Numbered from the stretch's first letter, positions 16,964 through 25,051 are shown. The stretch is 64,000 nt of DNA from Micromonospora halotolerans (GCF_032108445.1 NZ_CP134876.1:2542001-2606000), one strand, 5' to 3'. Made by a program: numbers and translations. The notes: a model not told the origin generated them from the letters alone.

Positions 16964-17011
16964 CCCCCCGTAGCCGCGACATGAGACCCGCTCACGTCAG
17001 GCTACGGGGGG
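16964..17011 (-). repeat. 12-bp inverted repeat spanning the LCP1 start region
   Basis: CCCCCCGTAGCC (16964-16975) and GGCTACGGGGGG (17000-17011) are perfect inverted copies with a 24-bp spacer. In the RNA of the LCP genes this is a strong hairpin with an ATG in its loop and the G-tract in its 3' arm. It lies downstream of the LCP2 stop and lacks a U-tract. It could terminate LCP2 transcripts or control LCP1 translation. Confidence 0.6.
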
Positions 17012-17059
17012 AAGGTCCGGGCGGTGCCGCTTTCGCGCGGCTACCGGCCGGTCACCAGG

Positions 17060-18271
17060 TCATTTGCGGGTGGACAGGACGGACGGGTTCGACACCACGA
17101 AGTCCGCGAGCTTGTCGTTCTTCACCGCCGTGAACATGTCCATGGTCGTCTCGTTGAACTTCTCCCGGCCGTTGCCGGCGGTGCTGTAGGTGCCGCCGTT
17201 GGTCCGGAGAGTGACCAGGTCGTTCCCGTTGACGCCCTTGAGGGTGTAGATGAAGTTGGCGATCGGCACGCCGTTGGTGTCCAGGATGAAGGCCTTGCCG
17301 GCCGCCTTGATCAGCGCGTTCAGCTTGAGCGGGTTGGTCAGCATGCCCTTGTCGGTGGCCTTCTTCGCCATCGCCTTGATCAGCTGCTGCTGGTTCTGCT
17401 GCCGGTCGTAGTCGCTGTTCGGCAGGCCGTAGCGCTGGCGGGAGTAGTCGAGGGCCTCCCAGCCCTCCATCTCCTTGCAGCCCTTCTTGTGCACCACCGG
17501 CTTGTAGGGCTTGCCGGTCTTCCTCGCGTCGGCGTTCCACATCGGTTTGCCGTCGACCATCGACATGTGGTGCGACGGGACCTCGTGGCTCACGCAGATC
17601 CGGACGGTGCCGAGCGCGTCGATGATCTTCTTGAAGCCACCGAAGTTGATGATCGCCGCGCCGTCGAAGCTGATCCCGGTCATCTGCTTGATGGTCTTGG
17701 CCATCAACTGGGCGCCACCCTCCCAGCCGCCACCGTTCTGCGCGCCGTGGAAGAACGCCGCATTGATCTTGTCGGTGCCGCCCTTGTAGCCGCTCTTGGC
17801 GAAGGCCGGGATGTTGGCCTCGGTGTCCCGGGGGATCGAGATCAGGTAGGCCTGGTCGTGGGTGGCCGGGATGTGCAGGACGATGATGGTGTCCGACCGG
17901 ACGTTGTCGTCGGCCCAGCGCTCCCGGGCGTCGACGCCGAGCAGCAGCATGTCGATGGGGCCTTCGAGGCTGTTGCCGCCCTCGGCGTCGGTCTTGCCCG
18001 CCTCACCGAGCAGGTTGCCCTGGTCGATGCTGCTGGTCGCCTGGCCGATCACCGCCTTGCTGCCGACGATCGCGACGCCGCTGGTCATCATCAGCACGGC
18101 ACCGAAGATCACCGTCAGCTTGGCCCAGAACGGGTCCTTGCGCTTGGTGCGCTTCTTTCCACCGCCGGGCCCGCGACCGCCATGGCCGGGCTGCGTGGGG
18201 ATGATCGGGGGAACCCGCCCGGGCGAACCGGGCTCCAGTGACTGAGGGCGACGGCTGGTCTGGACCGGCAT
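17060..18271 (-). CDS. LytR-CpsA-Psr family cell-wall ligase
   Basis: A 403-residue type II membrane protein: a basic, Pro/Gly-rich cytoplasmic tail (residues 1-48, including KKRTKRK), one transmembrane helix near 52-75, and an extracellular LCP domain. Core motifs are MLLLGVDARE, LISIPRDTEANIP, INFGGFKKIIDALG and DYSRQRYGLPNSDYDRQQNQQQ; the arginines and aspartates bind the polyprenyl pyrophosphate and Mg2+. An insert with paired cysteines (RICVSHE, KKGCKEM) matches many actinobacterial members. It is the middle of three consecutive LCP genes. Confidence 0.92.
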   Translation of the reverse strand: MPVQTSRRPQSLEPGSPGRVPPIIPTQPGHGGRGPGGGKKRTKRKDPFWAKLTVIFGAVLMMTSGVAIVGSKAVIGQATSSIDQGNLLGEAGKTDAEGGNSLEGPIDMLLLGVDARERWADDNVRSDTIIVLHIPATHDQAYLISIPRDTEANIPAFAKSGYKGGTDKINAAFFHGAQNGGGWEGGAQLMAKTIKQMTGISFDGAAIINFGGFKKIIDALGTVRICVSHEVPSHHMSMVDGKPMWNADARKTGKPYKPVVHKKGCKEMEGWEALDYSRQRYGLPNSDYDRQQNQQQLIKAMAKKATDKGMLTNPLKLNALIKAAGKAFILDTNGVPIANFIYTLKGVNGNDLVTLRTNGGTYSTAGNGREKFNETTMDMFTAVKNDKLADFVVSNPSVLSTRK

Positions 18272-18405
18272 GCGTGCTCCAGCTCGGTGATCGGGGGCGG
18301 GACCACTGTACGTATCTGTTCCCGTTCTCGCGACCTCATGCGAGGGCTATTCCCGTCAATCTCGGCCAATGGCTCGGGGTTGTGACCGAACGGCCAATTG
18401 AAAAG

Positions 18406-18457
18406 ATCCGGTCGGCGGTTGGCCCACCGTGGGAAGAGCCTTGACCGCCGACCGGAT
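18406..18457 (-). terminator. rho-independent-like terminator of LCP3
   Basis: The 14-bp arms ATCCGGTCGGCGGT (18406-18419) and ACCGCCGACCGGAT (18444-18457) are perfectly complementary. On the minus strand the stem is followed by CTTTTC, a U-rich tail rare in this GC-rich window. It lies 22 nt after the LCP3 stop and separates it from LCP2. Confidence 0.75.
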
Positions 18458-18479
18458 GCGTTGCCTCGCGGGGGCGGCG

Positions 18480-19724
18480 TCAGCCGCCGCTCCCGTCACT
18501 GTCGGTCTTCTGGTTGGCCTTCACCCAGTCGGCCATCGTGTCCGCCGCGATGGCCTTGTACATCGCCAGCGCCTTCTCCCGGTCGGAGACCACCACCGAC
18601 TGGCCGTCGACGGTCTGGCCGCCCAGGTTCGGGCTGGTGAGGAAGGTCAGGTTCTCCCCCCGCAGGTTCCGGAACTGCAGCGCCATGTCGGTCAACGAGA
18701 ATCCCTGGTCGACCGTGACGGCGGCGGTGACCGCCTTGAGGAAGTCGTTGAGCTTCTTCGGGTTGGTCAATGTCCCCGTGCTGGCCGCCTTGTCCATCAG
18801 CGCCTTGAGGAACTCCTGCTGGTGACGCATCCGGGCGAAGTCGCCGTCGGGGAACTGCTTGCGCTGCCGGACCCAGTCCAGCGCCTCGGCGCCGTTCATG
18901 TGGTTCACACCCTTGGTGAACGTCCGGTACGGCTTGTGGATCGAGGTGATGGTGCGTTCCACCTTGAGGTCCACCCCGCCGAGGGCGTCGGTGACCTCCT
19001 TGAAGCCGCCGAAGTCGATCGCCATGACGTGGTCGATGCGGACGTCGCTGAAGCACTCCACCGTCTTCACGGCGAGCGGGAGGCCGCCGAACGCGAACGC
19101 CGCGTTGATCTTGTTGCGCGAGCCCGAGTCGCAGGACGCGCCGGGGTTCTCCGGGATCGGCACGTAGAGGTCACGCGGGATCGAGACGAGGTAGGCCTGC
19201 TTGTGGTCGGCCGGGATGTGCATGACGATCAGCGTGTCCGCCCGCCACTTGCCGGCGGCGTCCACCTCGGCGTCCGGGTCCCGCGAGTCGCTGCCGACCA
19301 GCAGGATGTTCAACGCGCCGTCGACCTGCTTGGCCGGCCGGCCCCCGGTGATCTGTGAGAAGGGGTCCGTCCGGGCCAGGTCGCCGTTGAGGTTGCGGGC
19401 GTAGAGCCAGGCGCCCGCGCCACCGAGCAGCGCCAGCACCAGCACCGCGACGCCGGCCACCAGGCCGATGCGCCCCCACCGCGGCCGCGGGCCGCGCCGG
19501 CCGGGACCGCCGGCGCCGCCGCCCGACCCGCCCGGGCCGGTCGGTCCGCCCGGACCCCCGGGGCCGCCGGGGCGCGGCTCGTCGTCGGGCGAGGGGTACC
19601 AGCGGGCGTCGGTCGCGCGGGCGCGCCCGGTGGTGCCCCGGCCGGAGCCGGGGACCTGGGCGCGGCCCGCGCTCCGACTCAGACGTGCGGGGAGCGGGAC
19701 GCCGGCAGACGAGGTCGCTGACAT
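18480..19724 (-). CDS. LytR-CpsA-Psr family cell-wall ligase
   Basis: A 414-residue LCP protein. The cytoplasmic N-terminus has a glycine/proline-rich stretch (about residues 52-80), then a transmembrane helix near 88-110 and the extracellular LCP core with ILLVGSDSRDP, LVSIPRDLYVPIP, DFGGFKEVTDALGG and WVRQRKQFPDGDFARMRHQQ. Cysteines in ASCDSG and VECFSDV may pair. The ATG at 19724 follows a TACCCT hexamer by 7 nt. Its own promoter and terminator suggest it is expressed separately from the other two LCP genes. Confidence 0.92.
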   Translation of the reverse strand: MSATSSAGVPLPARLSRSAGRAQVPGSGRGTTGRARATDARWYPSPDDEPRPGGPGGPGGPTGPGGSGGGAGGPGRRGPRPRWGRIGLVAGVAVLVLALLGGAGAWLYARNLNGDLARTDPFSQITGGRPAKQVDGALNILLVGSDSRDPDAEVDAAGKWRADTLIVMHIPADHKQAYLVSIPRDLYVPIPENPGASCDSGSRNKINAAFAFGGLPLAVKTVECFSDVRIDHVMAIDFGGFKEVTDALGGVDLKVERTITSIHKPYRTFTKGVNHMNGAEALDWVRQRKQFPDGDFARMRHQQEFLKALMDKAASTGTLTNPKKLNDFLKAVTAAVTVDQGFSLTDMALQFRNLRGENLTFLTSPNLGGQTVDGQSVVVSDREKALAMYKAIAADTMADWVKANQKTDSDGSGG

Positions 19725-19731
19725 GTAACCG

Positions 19732-19737
19732 AGGGTA
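19732..19737 (-). promoter_or_regulatory. -10-like hexamer of LCP3
   Basis: TACCCT on the minus strand, 7 nt before the ATG at 19724. Confidence 0.4.
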
Positions 19738-19798
19738 GGTCGGCCGAGCCAGCCATGCCCTGAGGCGCAGCCGGGTGTCAGCCTCCTCCCAGGGGGAC

Positions 19799-20779
19799 TC
19801 AGTACCCTAGCCGGCCGCGGAAGTACTCGATCGTGCGCCGGAGGCCGTCTTCGGGCGTCACGGTCGGCTCGTATCCCAGCAGCTCACGGGCGAGCGTCAG
19901 ATCGGGACGCCGCATCTCCGGATCGTCGGCGGCGCGGGTGATGTAGCTCACCTCGGAGCTGCTTCCGGTCAGTGACACGATCGTCTCGGCCAGTTGCCGC
20001 ATCGACATCTCGTGCTCGGTGCCGCAGTTGATCGGACCGCTCTCGGTCGAGTCGAGCAGCAGCAGGATGCCCCGCACCAGGTCGTCGACGTAGCAGATCG
20101 ACCGGGTCTGGTCGCCGGTGCCGTGCACGGTGATCGGCTCGCCGCGCAGCGCCTGGGAGATGAAGGTCGGGATGGCCCGGCCGTCGTCGGGCCGCATCCG
20201 CGGGCCGTACGTGTTGAAGATCCGGACGATCGCGGTGTCGGTGCCCCGGCTGCGGTGGTAGGCCATGGTGGCCGCCTCCGAGAAGCGCTTGGCCTCGTCG
20301 TAGACGCTCCGGATGCCGATGGGGTTGACGTTGCCCCAGTAGGTCTCGCGCTGCGGGTGCTCCTTCGGGTCCCCGTACGCCTCGGAGGTGGAGGCCATCA
20401 GGAACCGGGCGCCGTCGGCGGTGGCCCGCTCCAGCAGGTGCAGGGTGGCCACCGAGCCGACCCGCAGGATCTCCACCGGCAGCTTCTCGAAGTCGGTGGG
20501 GCTGGCCGGGGAGGCCATGTGCAGGATCCCGTCGAACCGCTCGGCCATGGCCGGGTGGTCGGTCGGCAGGCCCTCGGAGATGTCCGCCTCGATCAGCGTG
20601 AAGGTCGGCTTCTCGAGGAGGTGGGCGATGTTGTCCTTGGAGCCGGTGACGAAGTTGTCCAGCACCACGACCGTGCAGCCGCGCTCGATGAGCCGGTCGA
20701 CCAGGTGCGACGGGACGAAGCCGGCGCCGCCGGTGACGAGGATGCGATGTCCGGAGCCGAAGCGGGGAGCGACCTTCAT
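19799..20779 (-). CDS. UDP-glucuronate decarboxylase-like NAD-dependent sugar-nucleotide enzyme
   Basis: A 326-residue extended SDR. The Rossmann motif is TGGAGFVPSHL, the catalytic YxxxK is in SVYDEAKR, and the surrounding ASTSEAYGDPKEHPQRETYWGNVNPIGIR and RIFNTYGPRMRPDDGRAIPTFISQALRGEP are typical of UDP-xylose synthase, which makes UDP-xylose from UDP-glucuronate. It is also close to dTDP-glucose dehydratases and epimerases, so substrate is inferred. ATG 20779 sits 7 nt after TAGGCT. Its position beside three LCP ligases suggests it supplies a pentose for a wall-linked glycan. Confidence 0.85.
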   Translation of the reverse strand: MKVAPRFGSGHRILVTGGAGFVPSHLVDRLIERGCTVVVLDNFVTGSKDNIAHLLEKPTFTLIEADISEGLPTDHPAMAERFDGILHMASPASPTDFEKLPVEILRVGSVATLHLLERATADGARFLMASTSEAYGDPKEHPQRETYWGNVNPIGIRSVYDEAKRFSEAATMAYHRSRGTDTAIVRIFNTYGPRMRPDDGRAIPTFISQALRGEPITVHGTGDQTRSICYVDDLVRGILLLLDSTESGPINCGTEHEMSMRQLAETIVSLTGSSSEVSYITRAADDPEMRRPDLTLARELLGYEPTVTPEDGLRRTIEYFRGRLGY

Positions 20780-20786
20780 GCCGGCC

Positions 20787-20792
20787 AGCCTA
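20787..20792 (-). promoter_or_regulatory. -10-like hexamer of the UDP-glucuronate decarboxylase-like gene
   Basis: TAGGCT on the minus strand, 7 nt before the ATG at 20779. Confidence 0.45.
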
Positions 20793-20798
20793 CTCAAG

Positions 20799-20836
20799 CC
20801 GGTGGGCCGGAGCCGTCGTCGGCTCCGGCCCACCGG
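20799..20836 (-). terminator. 16-bp perfect hairpin after the acetate symporter gene
   Basis: CCGGTGGGCCGGAGCC (20799-20814) and GGCTCCGGCCCACCGG (20821-20836) pair fully around a 6-nt loop, just downstream of the symporter stop. Confidence 0.7.
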
Positions 20837-20851
20837 GGGTGGGGGGTGTGG

Positions 20852-22525
20852 TCAGTGCGCGCCGGCGCCGGTGACCGAGCGCACCTCCAGCTCGGCGTAC
20901 TTCTCCTCGTCGTGCTCCTTCGACAACAGGGTGCCGATCCAGCCGCAGAGGAAGCCGATCGGGATCGAGATGATGCCCGGGTTCGACAGCGGGAACCAGT
21001 GCCAGTCGTGGTCGGGGAACATGGCCGTCTGCACCCCGGAGACCACCGGGGAGAAGAAGACCAGCACCACGGCGGCGATCAGGCCACCGTAGATCGCCCA
21101 GACCGCGCCCGAGGTGTTGAACCGCTTCCAGAACAGGCTGTAGAGGATCGCGGGCAGGTTGCCCGAGGCGGCGACCGCGAAGGCCAGCGCCACCAGGAAC
21201 GCCACGTTGAGGTTCTGCGCGAAGATCGACAGCACGATGGAGATCGCGCCGATCACCAGGGCGGAGATCCGGGCGACGTTCACCTCCTGCCGCTCGGACG
21301 CCTCGCCGTTGCGCACCACGTTGGCGTAGAAGTCGTGCGCCAGGCTGGACGAGGAGGCCAGGGTGAGCCCGGCGACCACCGCCAGGATCGTGGCGAAGGC
21401 GACCGCCGCGATGATCGCCAGCAGTGTCGCCCCGCCCAGGTCCCCGCCGAAGAAGTCCTTGCCGAGCGCCTCGGCGAGCTGCGGGGCGGCCGTGTTGCCC
21501 GCCTTGTCCTGCGCGGTGATCGCCTGGCCGCCGACCAGGGCCGCCGCGCCGAAGCCGAGGGCGAGGGTGAGCAGGTAGAAGGTGCCGATGATGCCGATGG
21601 CCCAGAGCACGCTCTTCCGGGCCGCCTTCGCGGTCGGCACGGTGTAGAAGCGGATCAGGATGTGCGGCAGGCCGGCGGTGCCGAGCACCAGCGCGATGCC
21701 CAGCGAGAGCAGGTCCATCTTGCTGTAGAAGGTCTTCAGCGCGTCGCCGGGTGTCTCCACGCCGTAGCGCAACCCGGGTTCGAGGAAGGACGCGCCCTTG
21801 CCGGACTGCTTGGCGGCGTCACCCAGCAGCGAGGACAGGTTGAACTTGTAGTGCGCCAGCACCAGCAGGGTCATGACGACCGCACCGGTCATCAGCAGGA
21901 ACGCCTTGACGATCTGGACGTACGTGGTGCCCTTCATCCCGCCGACCGTGACGTAGATGATCATCAGGGCGCCGACCAGGATGATGGTGGCCACCTTGGC
22001 GGTGCCCGCGTCCATGCCCAGGAAGGTGGTGCCCGGCTTGATGCCGAGCAGCAGGGCGACCAGCGCGCCCGCGCCGACCATCTGCGCCAGCAGGTAGAAG
22101 ATCGACACCGTGATGGTGGAGACCGCCGCCGCGGTCCGCACCGGACGCTGGCGCATCCGGAACGCCAGCACGTCGGCCATCGTGTACCGGCCGGAGTTGC
22201 GCAGCAGTTCGGCGACGAGCAGCAGCGCCACCAGCCAGGCGACCAGGAAGCCGATCGAGTAGAGGAAGCCGTCGTAGCCGTACAGGGCGATGAGGCCGGC
22301 GATGCCCAGGAAGGACGCGGCCGACATGTAGTCGCCGCCGATGGCCATGCCGTTCTGGAACCCGGAGAAGGACCGGCCGCCGGCGTAGAAGTCGGTGGCG
22401 GTCTTGGTCTGCCGGCTGGCCCAGACCGTGATGGCCAGCGTGATCGCCACGAAGATCAGGAAGAGCGTGATCGTCAGGTTCCGGGCGGTGGTGCTGCCCG
22501 CCTCAGCCGCGAGGACCGTGTTCAT
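20852..22525 (-). CDS. actP: cation/acetate-type sodium:solute symporter (SSS family)
   Basis: A 557-residue membrane protein with about 13 helices. The SSS core is plain: FYAGGRSFSGFQNGMAIGGDYMSAASFLGI, a GGMKGTTYVQIVKA segment and TAGLPHILIRFYTVP. It most resembles ActP-type acetate/pyruvate symporters, which take up short carboxylates with a cation. The gene begins 23 nt inside the DUF485 gene, the classic yjcH-actP arrangement, so the two are translationally coupled. A CRP-like palindrome lies upstream of the pair. Substrate preference is inferred from family and context. Confidence 0.9.
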   Translation of the reverse strand: MNTVLAAEAGSTTARNLTITLFLIFVAITLAITVWASRQTKTATDFYAGGRSFSGFQNGMAIGGDYMSAASFLGIAGLIALYGYDGFLYSIGFLVAWLVALLLVAELLRNSGRYTMADVLAFRMRQRPVRTAAAVSTITVSIFYLLAQMVGAGALVALLLGIKPGTTFLGMDAGTAKVATIILVGALMIIYVTVGGMKGTTYVQIVKAFLLMTGAVVMTLLVLAHYKFNLSSLLGDAAKQSGKGASFLEPGLRYGVETPGDALKTFYSKMDLLSLGIALVLGTAGLPHILIRFYTVPTAKAARKSVLWAIGIIGTFYLLTLALGFGAAALVGGQAITAQDKAGNTAAPQLAEALGKDFFGGDLGGATLLAIIAAVAFATILAVVAGLTLASSSSLAHDFYANVVRNGEASERQEVNVARISALVIGAISIVLSIFAQNLNVAFLVALAFAVAASGNLPAILYSLFWKRFNTSGAVWAIYGGLIAAVVLVFFSPVVSGVQTAMFPDHDWHWFPLSNPGIISIPIGFLCGWIGTLLSKEHDEEKYAELEVRSVTGAGAH

Positions 22526-22871
22526 GGCTCACCTCCCCCATCTCGGCGCGGATCCGGTCGGCGACCGGGTCGATCTTCCGATCGGCGAACCGCGAGTAGA
22601 GCCAGGCGATCACGAACGTGGAGACGAACTGGAGGAGGCCGAAGACCAGGGCGACGTTGATGTTGCCGACCAGCTTCGTGCCCATGAAACCCCGCGCGTA
22701 CGCGGAGAGGATGACGTAGAGCGCGTACCACAGGAAGAACGCGACGGTCATCGGGAAGATGAAGCCGCGCAGCGCGCGCCGCAACCCGGCGAACTCGTCC
22801 GACCGCTGGACGGCGAGGTACCGTTCCGCCGCCGACTCGGCGGGTGCGGACGCGGGTGTGTCCGTGGACAT
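22503..22871 (-). CDS. DUF485 small membrane protein (YjcH-like), symporter partner
   Basis: A 122-residue inner-membrane protein with two transmembrane helices (IFPMTVAFFLWYALYVILSAYA and NVALVFGLLQFVSTFVIAWLY) and a charged C-terminus. DUF485 proteins precede acetate/solute symporters across bacteria and are thought to assist them. The ATG at 22871 (MSTDTP) is preferred over an in-frame start at 22913. The 3' end overlaps the symporter by 23 nt. Confidence 0.88.
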   Translation of the reverse strand: MSTDTPASAPAESAAERYLAVQRSDEFAGLRRALRGFIFPMTVAFFLWYALYVILSAYARGFMGTKLVGNINVALVFGLLQFVSTFVIAWLYSRFADRKIDPVADRIRAEMGEVSHEHGPRG

Positions 22872-22995
22872 CTGTGGATCACCACCTTGCAGGCGTGGGG
22901 AGTTTTCGCGCACGGTAGAGAGCGCGCTCCCCGCCGGGGAAGGCTCGGATCGGCCGTGGTCGACGCCTGCGCCGAACGGTGGTCCGGCTGCGCCG

Positions 22996-23011
22996 AGTGA
23001 CTCAGGTCACT
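22996..23011. promoter_or_regulatory. CRP/GlxR-like operator candidate
   Basis: AGTGACTCAGGTCACT contains the half-sites GTGA and TCAC separated by 6 bp, the geometry of CRP-family sites. It lies about 125 bp upstream of the DUF485-symporter start, in the 158-bp gap before the flavin reductase. Confidence 0.4.
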
Positions 23012-23029
23012 CCGCTCAGCGGTCGGTGG

Positions 23030-23866
23030 TCAGTCGGCCAGCCCCCGGTAACGGCCCCGGTAGTGCAGCAGCGGCGCGGTCTCCTCGGCCAGGTCGACCG
23101 CCTCGATGACGGCCTCGACCAGCAGGCCCCAGCCGTACTCGCGGGCGGTGTCGAGCCGGCATCCGGCCCACCCGCCGGCGTCCGCGGGCACCGGCCCGTA
23201 GGGGGTGTCGGTCCAGGAGTCGAGGGCGAAGAGGCCGCCGGGGGACGGGAAGAGGCCGGCGAACCGGTCGGCGAGCTGCCGGTGCTGGGGGCCGAGTGGC
23301 GCGACCGCGAACCGGCCCGCCTCCTCGACCGCCGCCCACAGGTCCGACTCCGGGTCGACCAGCCCGAGCAGCCGGTCCGGCTCCCCCTCGGCCACCAGGG
23401 TTGACGAGACGGTCAGGCCGGCCGGGCCGGGCGCGGTCCAGAGCGTCACCGGGGCGGCCAGCCGGCCACGCAGCCGGCGGACCGGCGAGCGCTGCCCGGC
23501 CGGCACGGCGAACGGGTCGGTGTGATGGATCTCGGCGCCCGGATCATGATTCACGTGAAACATTGTGCCGCCCCGGCGCCGCGCCCAGACGAGGAAGCGC
23601 TGGTGCAGGTCCCGGGCTCGCGGAAGTTGCTCGGCGGCCTCCGCCATGAGCCGCCCCAGGTAGAGCATCAGCGCGGTCCGATCGTGCCGGTACTCGGTCA
23701 GCAGCGCGAGCCGCGCCGGCTGGCACGGCCAGTGCGCCCCGCACACTCGGCACCGCCACGACGGCCGCATGGCGACGTGCGCCGCGCCCGGCCTCGTCCA
23801 GATCTTGGACGCATTCGGCCCCCTGAGGGGCCACTTCCGACCAAGATCTCGGCGGTCGTTGCTCAT
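23030..23866 (-). CDS. flavin reductase-domain protein with N-terminal Cys-rich segment
   Basis: A 278-residue protein. The C-terminal part (from about residue 105) is a flavin reductase-like FMN-binding split barrel: PVTLWTAPGPAGLTVSSTLVAEGEP, FAVAPLGPQHRQLADRFAGLFP and DTAREYGWGLLVEAVIEAV. The N-terminal 100 residues carry WRCRVCGAHWPCQPARL, a possible metal site, then a helical region. ATG 23866 has GGGGAGG about 6 nt upstream. A second ATG at 23563 (MFHVNH) would give the reductase domain alone (177 residues), and the two parts could once have been separate genes. A parS-like palindrome overlaps that internal ATG. Confidence 0.78.
   Translation of the reverse strand: MSNDRRDLGRKWPLRGPNASKIWTRPGAAHVAMRPSWRCRVCGAHWPCQPARLALLTEYRHDRTALMLYLGRLMAEAAEQLPRARDLHQRFLVWARRRGGTMFHVNHDPGAEIHHTDPFAVPAGQRSPVRRLRGRLAAPVTLWTAPGPAGLTVSSTLVAEGEPDRLLGLVDPESDLWAAVEEAGRFAVAPLGPQHRQLADRFAGLFPSPGGLFALDSWTDTPYGPVPADAGGWAGCRLDTAREYGWGLLVEAVIEAVDLAEETAPLLHYRGRYRGLAD
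23547..23562. promoter_or_regulatory. parS-like ParB-binding site
   Basis: TGATTCACGTGAAACA differs from the consensus parS TGTTTCACGTGAAACA at a single position; the palindromic core TTCACGTGAA is intact. It lies inside the flavin reductase reading frame, and its bases encode the MFHVNH stretch. Chromosomal parS sites cluster around oriC and are bound by ParB for segregation. Confidence 0.65.
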
Positions 23867-24055
23867 CAGCGCCTCCCCGGATAGGGGTCGCCCCGGCCGG
23901 GGGATGGCCGGGGCGACCTGCCGCAGGACCGGCCGCCGGGTCGTCGCCTCCACCAGCCGGGCCGCGCCTCTCCACCCTGGACTCGGCGGGGTCGGCGCGG
24001 GAGGATGCCAGGGCTTACTACAGAGCGCGATCACGTACTTACCGGGGACGTAAGG

Positions 24056-24841
24056 ATGGACATCGAGATGTGGATCCGGGCGCTCAAGGCCGCCCGGGCC
24101 GGAGCGGACGTCTCCCAGGAGGGGCTAGCCACGCTGATCAGGTGGAGCCCCTCCACCGTGGCCGCCATCGAGACTGGGCGACGTCGGCCGACCATGGAGT
24201 TCGCCGTCGCCGCCGACGAGGCCCTCGGCACCGGCGGCCTCCTCACCAGCCTGCTGACGGCGGGTGAGGAGAACAGCGGGCCAGCCTGGTTCGAGTCCTG
24301 GCCCGGGCACGAGGAGCGGGCGACGCGGCTGTGTTACTTCGAGCCGTGTCTGGTCCCTGGCCTCCTGCAAACGGAGGAGTATGCCCGGGCGGTCGCCTCG
24401 GCCGGCGGCCTGTACCGGAGTGATCGCGTGGAGGAGTTGGTAAGCCTCCGCATGAGTCGGCAACGTCTGCTCCACCGGGAGAATCCGCCCGAGTGTGTGT
24501 TCGTTATCGACGAGAGTGCTCTGCGACGACCTGTCGGGGGACCGGCGGCCATGGACCGGCAACTCGGTTGGTTGCTCGAAGCGGCCGAGTTGCCCTCTGT
24601 GCGGCTGCACGTCCTGCCGCTCGATGTGGGCGCACATGTCTCGATGGGCGGTGGTTTCGTGCTCGCGGAGCTACCCGGACAGGACCGGCTGCTCTGCCTC
24701 GACAACGCCGCTCGGGGCCAGATCGCCGACTATCCGGAGTGGATAGGCTTGGTGCAGCGCAAGTGGGAGCATCTTCTCGGCGAGGCGCTCAGCGAAAGTG
24801 CTTCCCTCGACCTGATCAACAAGCTGAAGGTGACGCCATGA
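24056..24841 (+). CDS. XRE-family regulator with DUF5753 domain
   Basis: A 261-residue DNA-binding protein. An XRE helix-turn-helix spans about residues 5-60 (LKAARAGADVSQEGLATLIRWSPSTVAAIETGRRRPT), and the rest is DUF5753 (GPAWFESWPGHEERATRLCYFEPCLVPGLLQTEEYARAV through LPLDVGAHVSMGGGFVLAEL). Actinomycetes carry many of these regulators beside DUF397 genes; some control development and antibiotic production and they may act as a toxin-antitoxin-like pair. The stop overlaps the DUF397 start by 4 nt (ATGA). Upstream in-frame starts exist (to 24005), but 24056 gives the usual N-terminus. Confidence 0.9.
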   Translation: MDIEMWIRALKAARAGADVSQEGLATLIRWSPSTVAAIETGRRRPTMEFAVAADEALGTGGLLTSLLTAGEENSGPAWFESWPGHEERATRLCYFEPCLVPGLLQTEEYARAVASAGGLYRSDRVEELVSLRMSRQRLLHRENPPECVFVIDESALRRPVGGPAAMDRQLGWLLEAAELPSVRLHVLPLDVGAHVSMGGGFVLAELPGQDRLLCLDNAARGQIADYPEWIGLVQRKWEHLLGEALSESASLDLINKLKVTP

Positions 24842-25032
24842 CGAGTGTCGCGCCGCACTGGCGCAAGTCGCTCCGGTCAGCCAATGAGGGCAACTGCGTC
24901 GAGGTGGCGGGCAATCTGCCCGGGGTGGTGCTGGTCCGGGACAGCAAGGATCCGGCCGGGCCGACGCTCGCCTTCACCCCGGACTCCTGGCGCCGCCTGC
25001 TCGCGAGCCTCGGGCGGCCCGGGCTCGACTGA
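24838..25032 (+). CDS. DUF397 small protein
   Basis: A 64-residue DUF397 protein: WRKSLRSANEGNCVEVA and VLVRDSKDPAGPTLAFTPDSWRRLLASL are the family signature. These proteins pair with the upstream XRE/DUF5753 regulator and probably bind or modulate it. The start ATG overlaps the regulator's stop, so the two are translationally coupled. Confidence 0.92.
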   Translation: MTSVAPHWRKSLRSANEGNCVEVAGNLPGVVLVRDSKDPAGPTLAFTPDSWRRLLASLGRPGLD

Positions 25033-25038
25033 GGGCCC

Positions 25039-25044
25039 TACCCT
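25039..25044 (+). promoter_or_regulatory. -10-like hexamer of the 85-residue hypothetical gene
   Basis: TACCCT, 7 nt before the ATG at 25052. Confidence 0.4.
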
Positions 25045-25051
25045 GCCGGGC

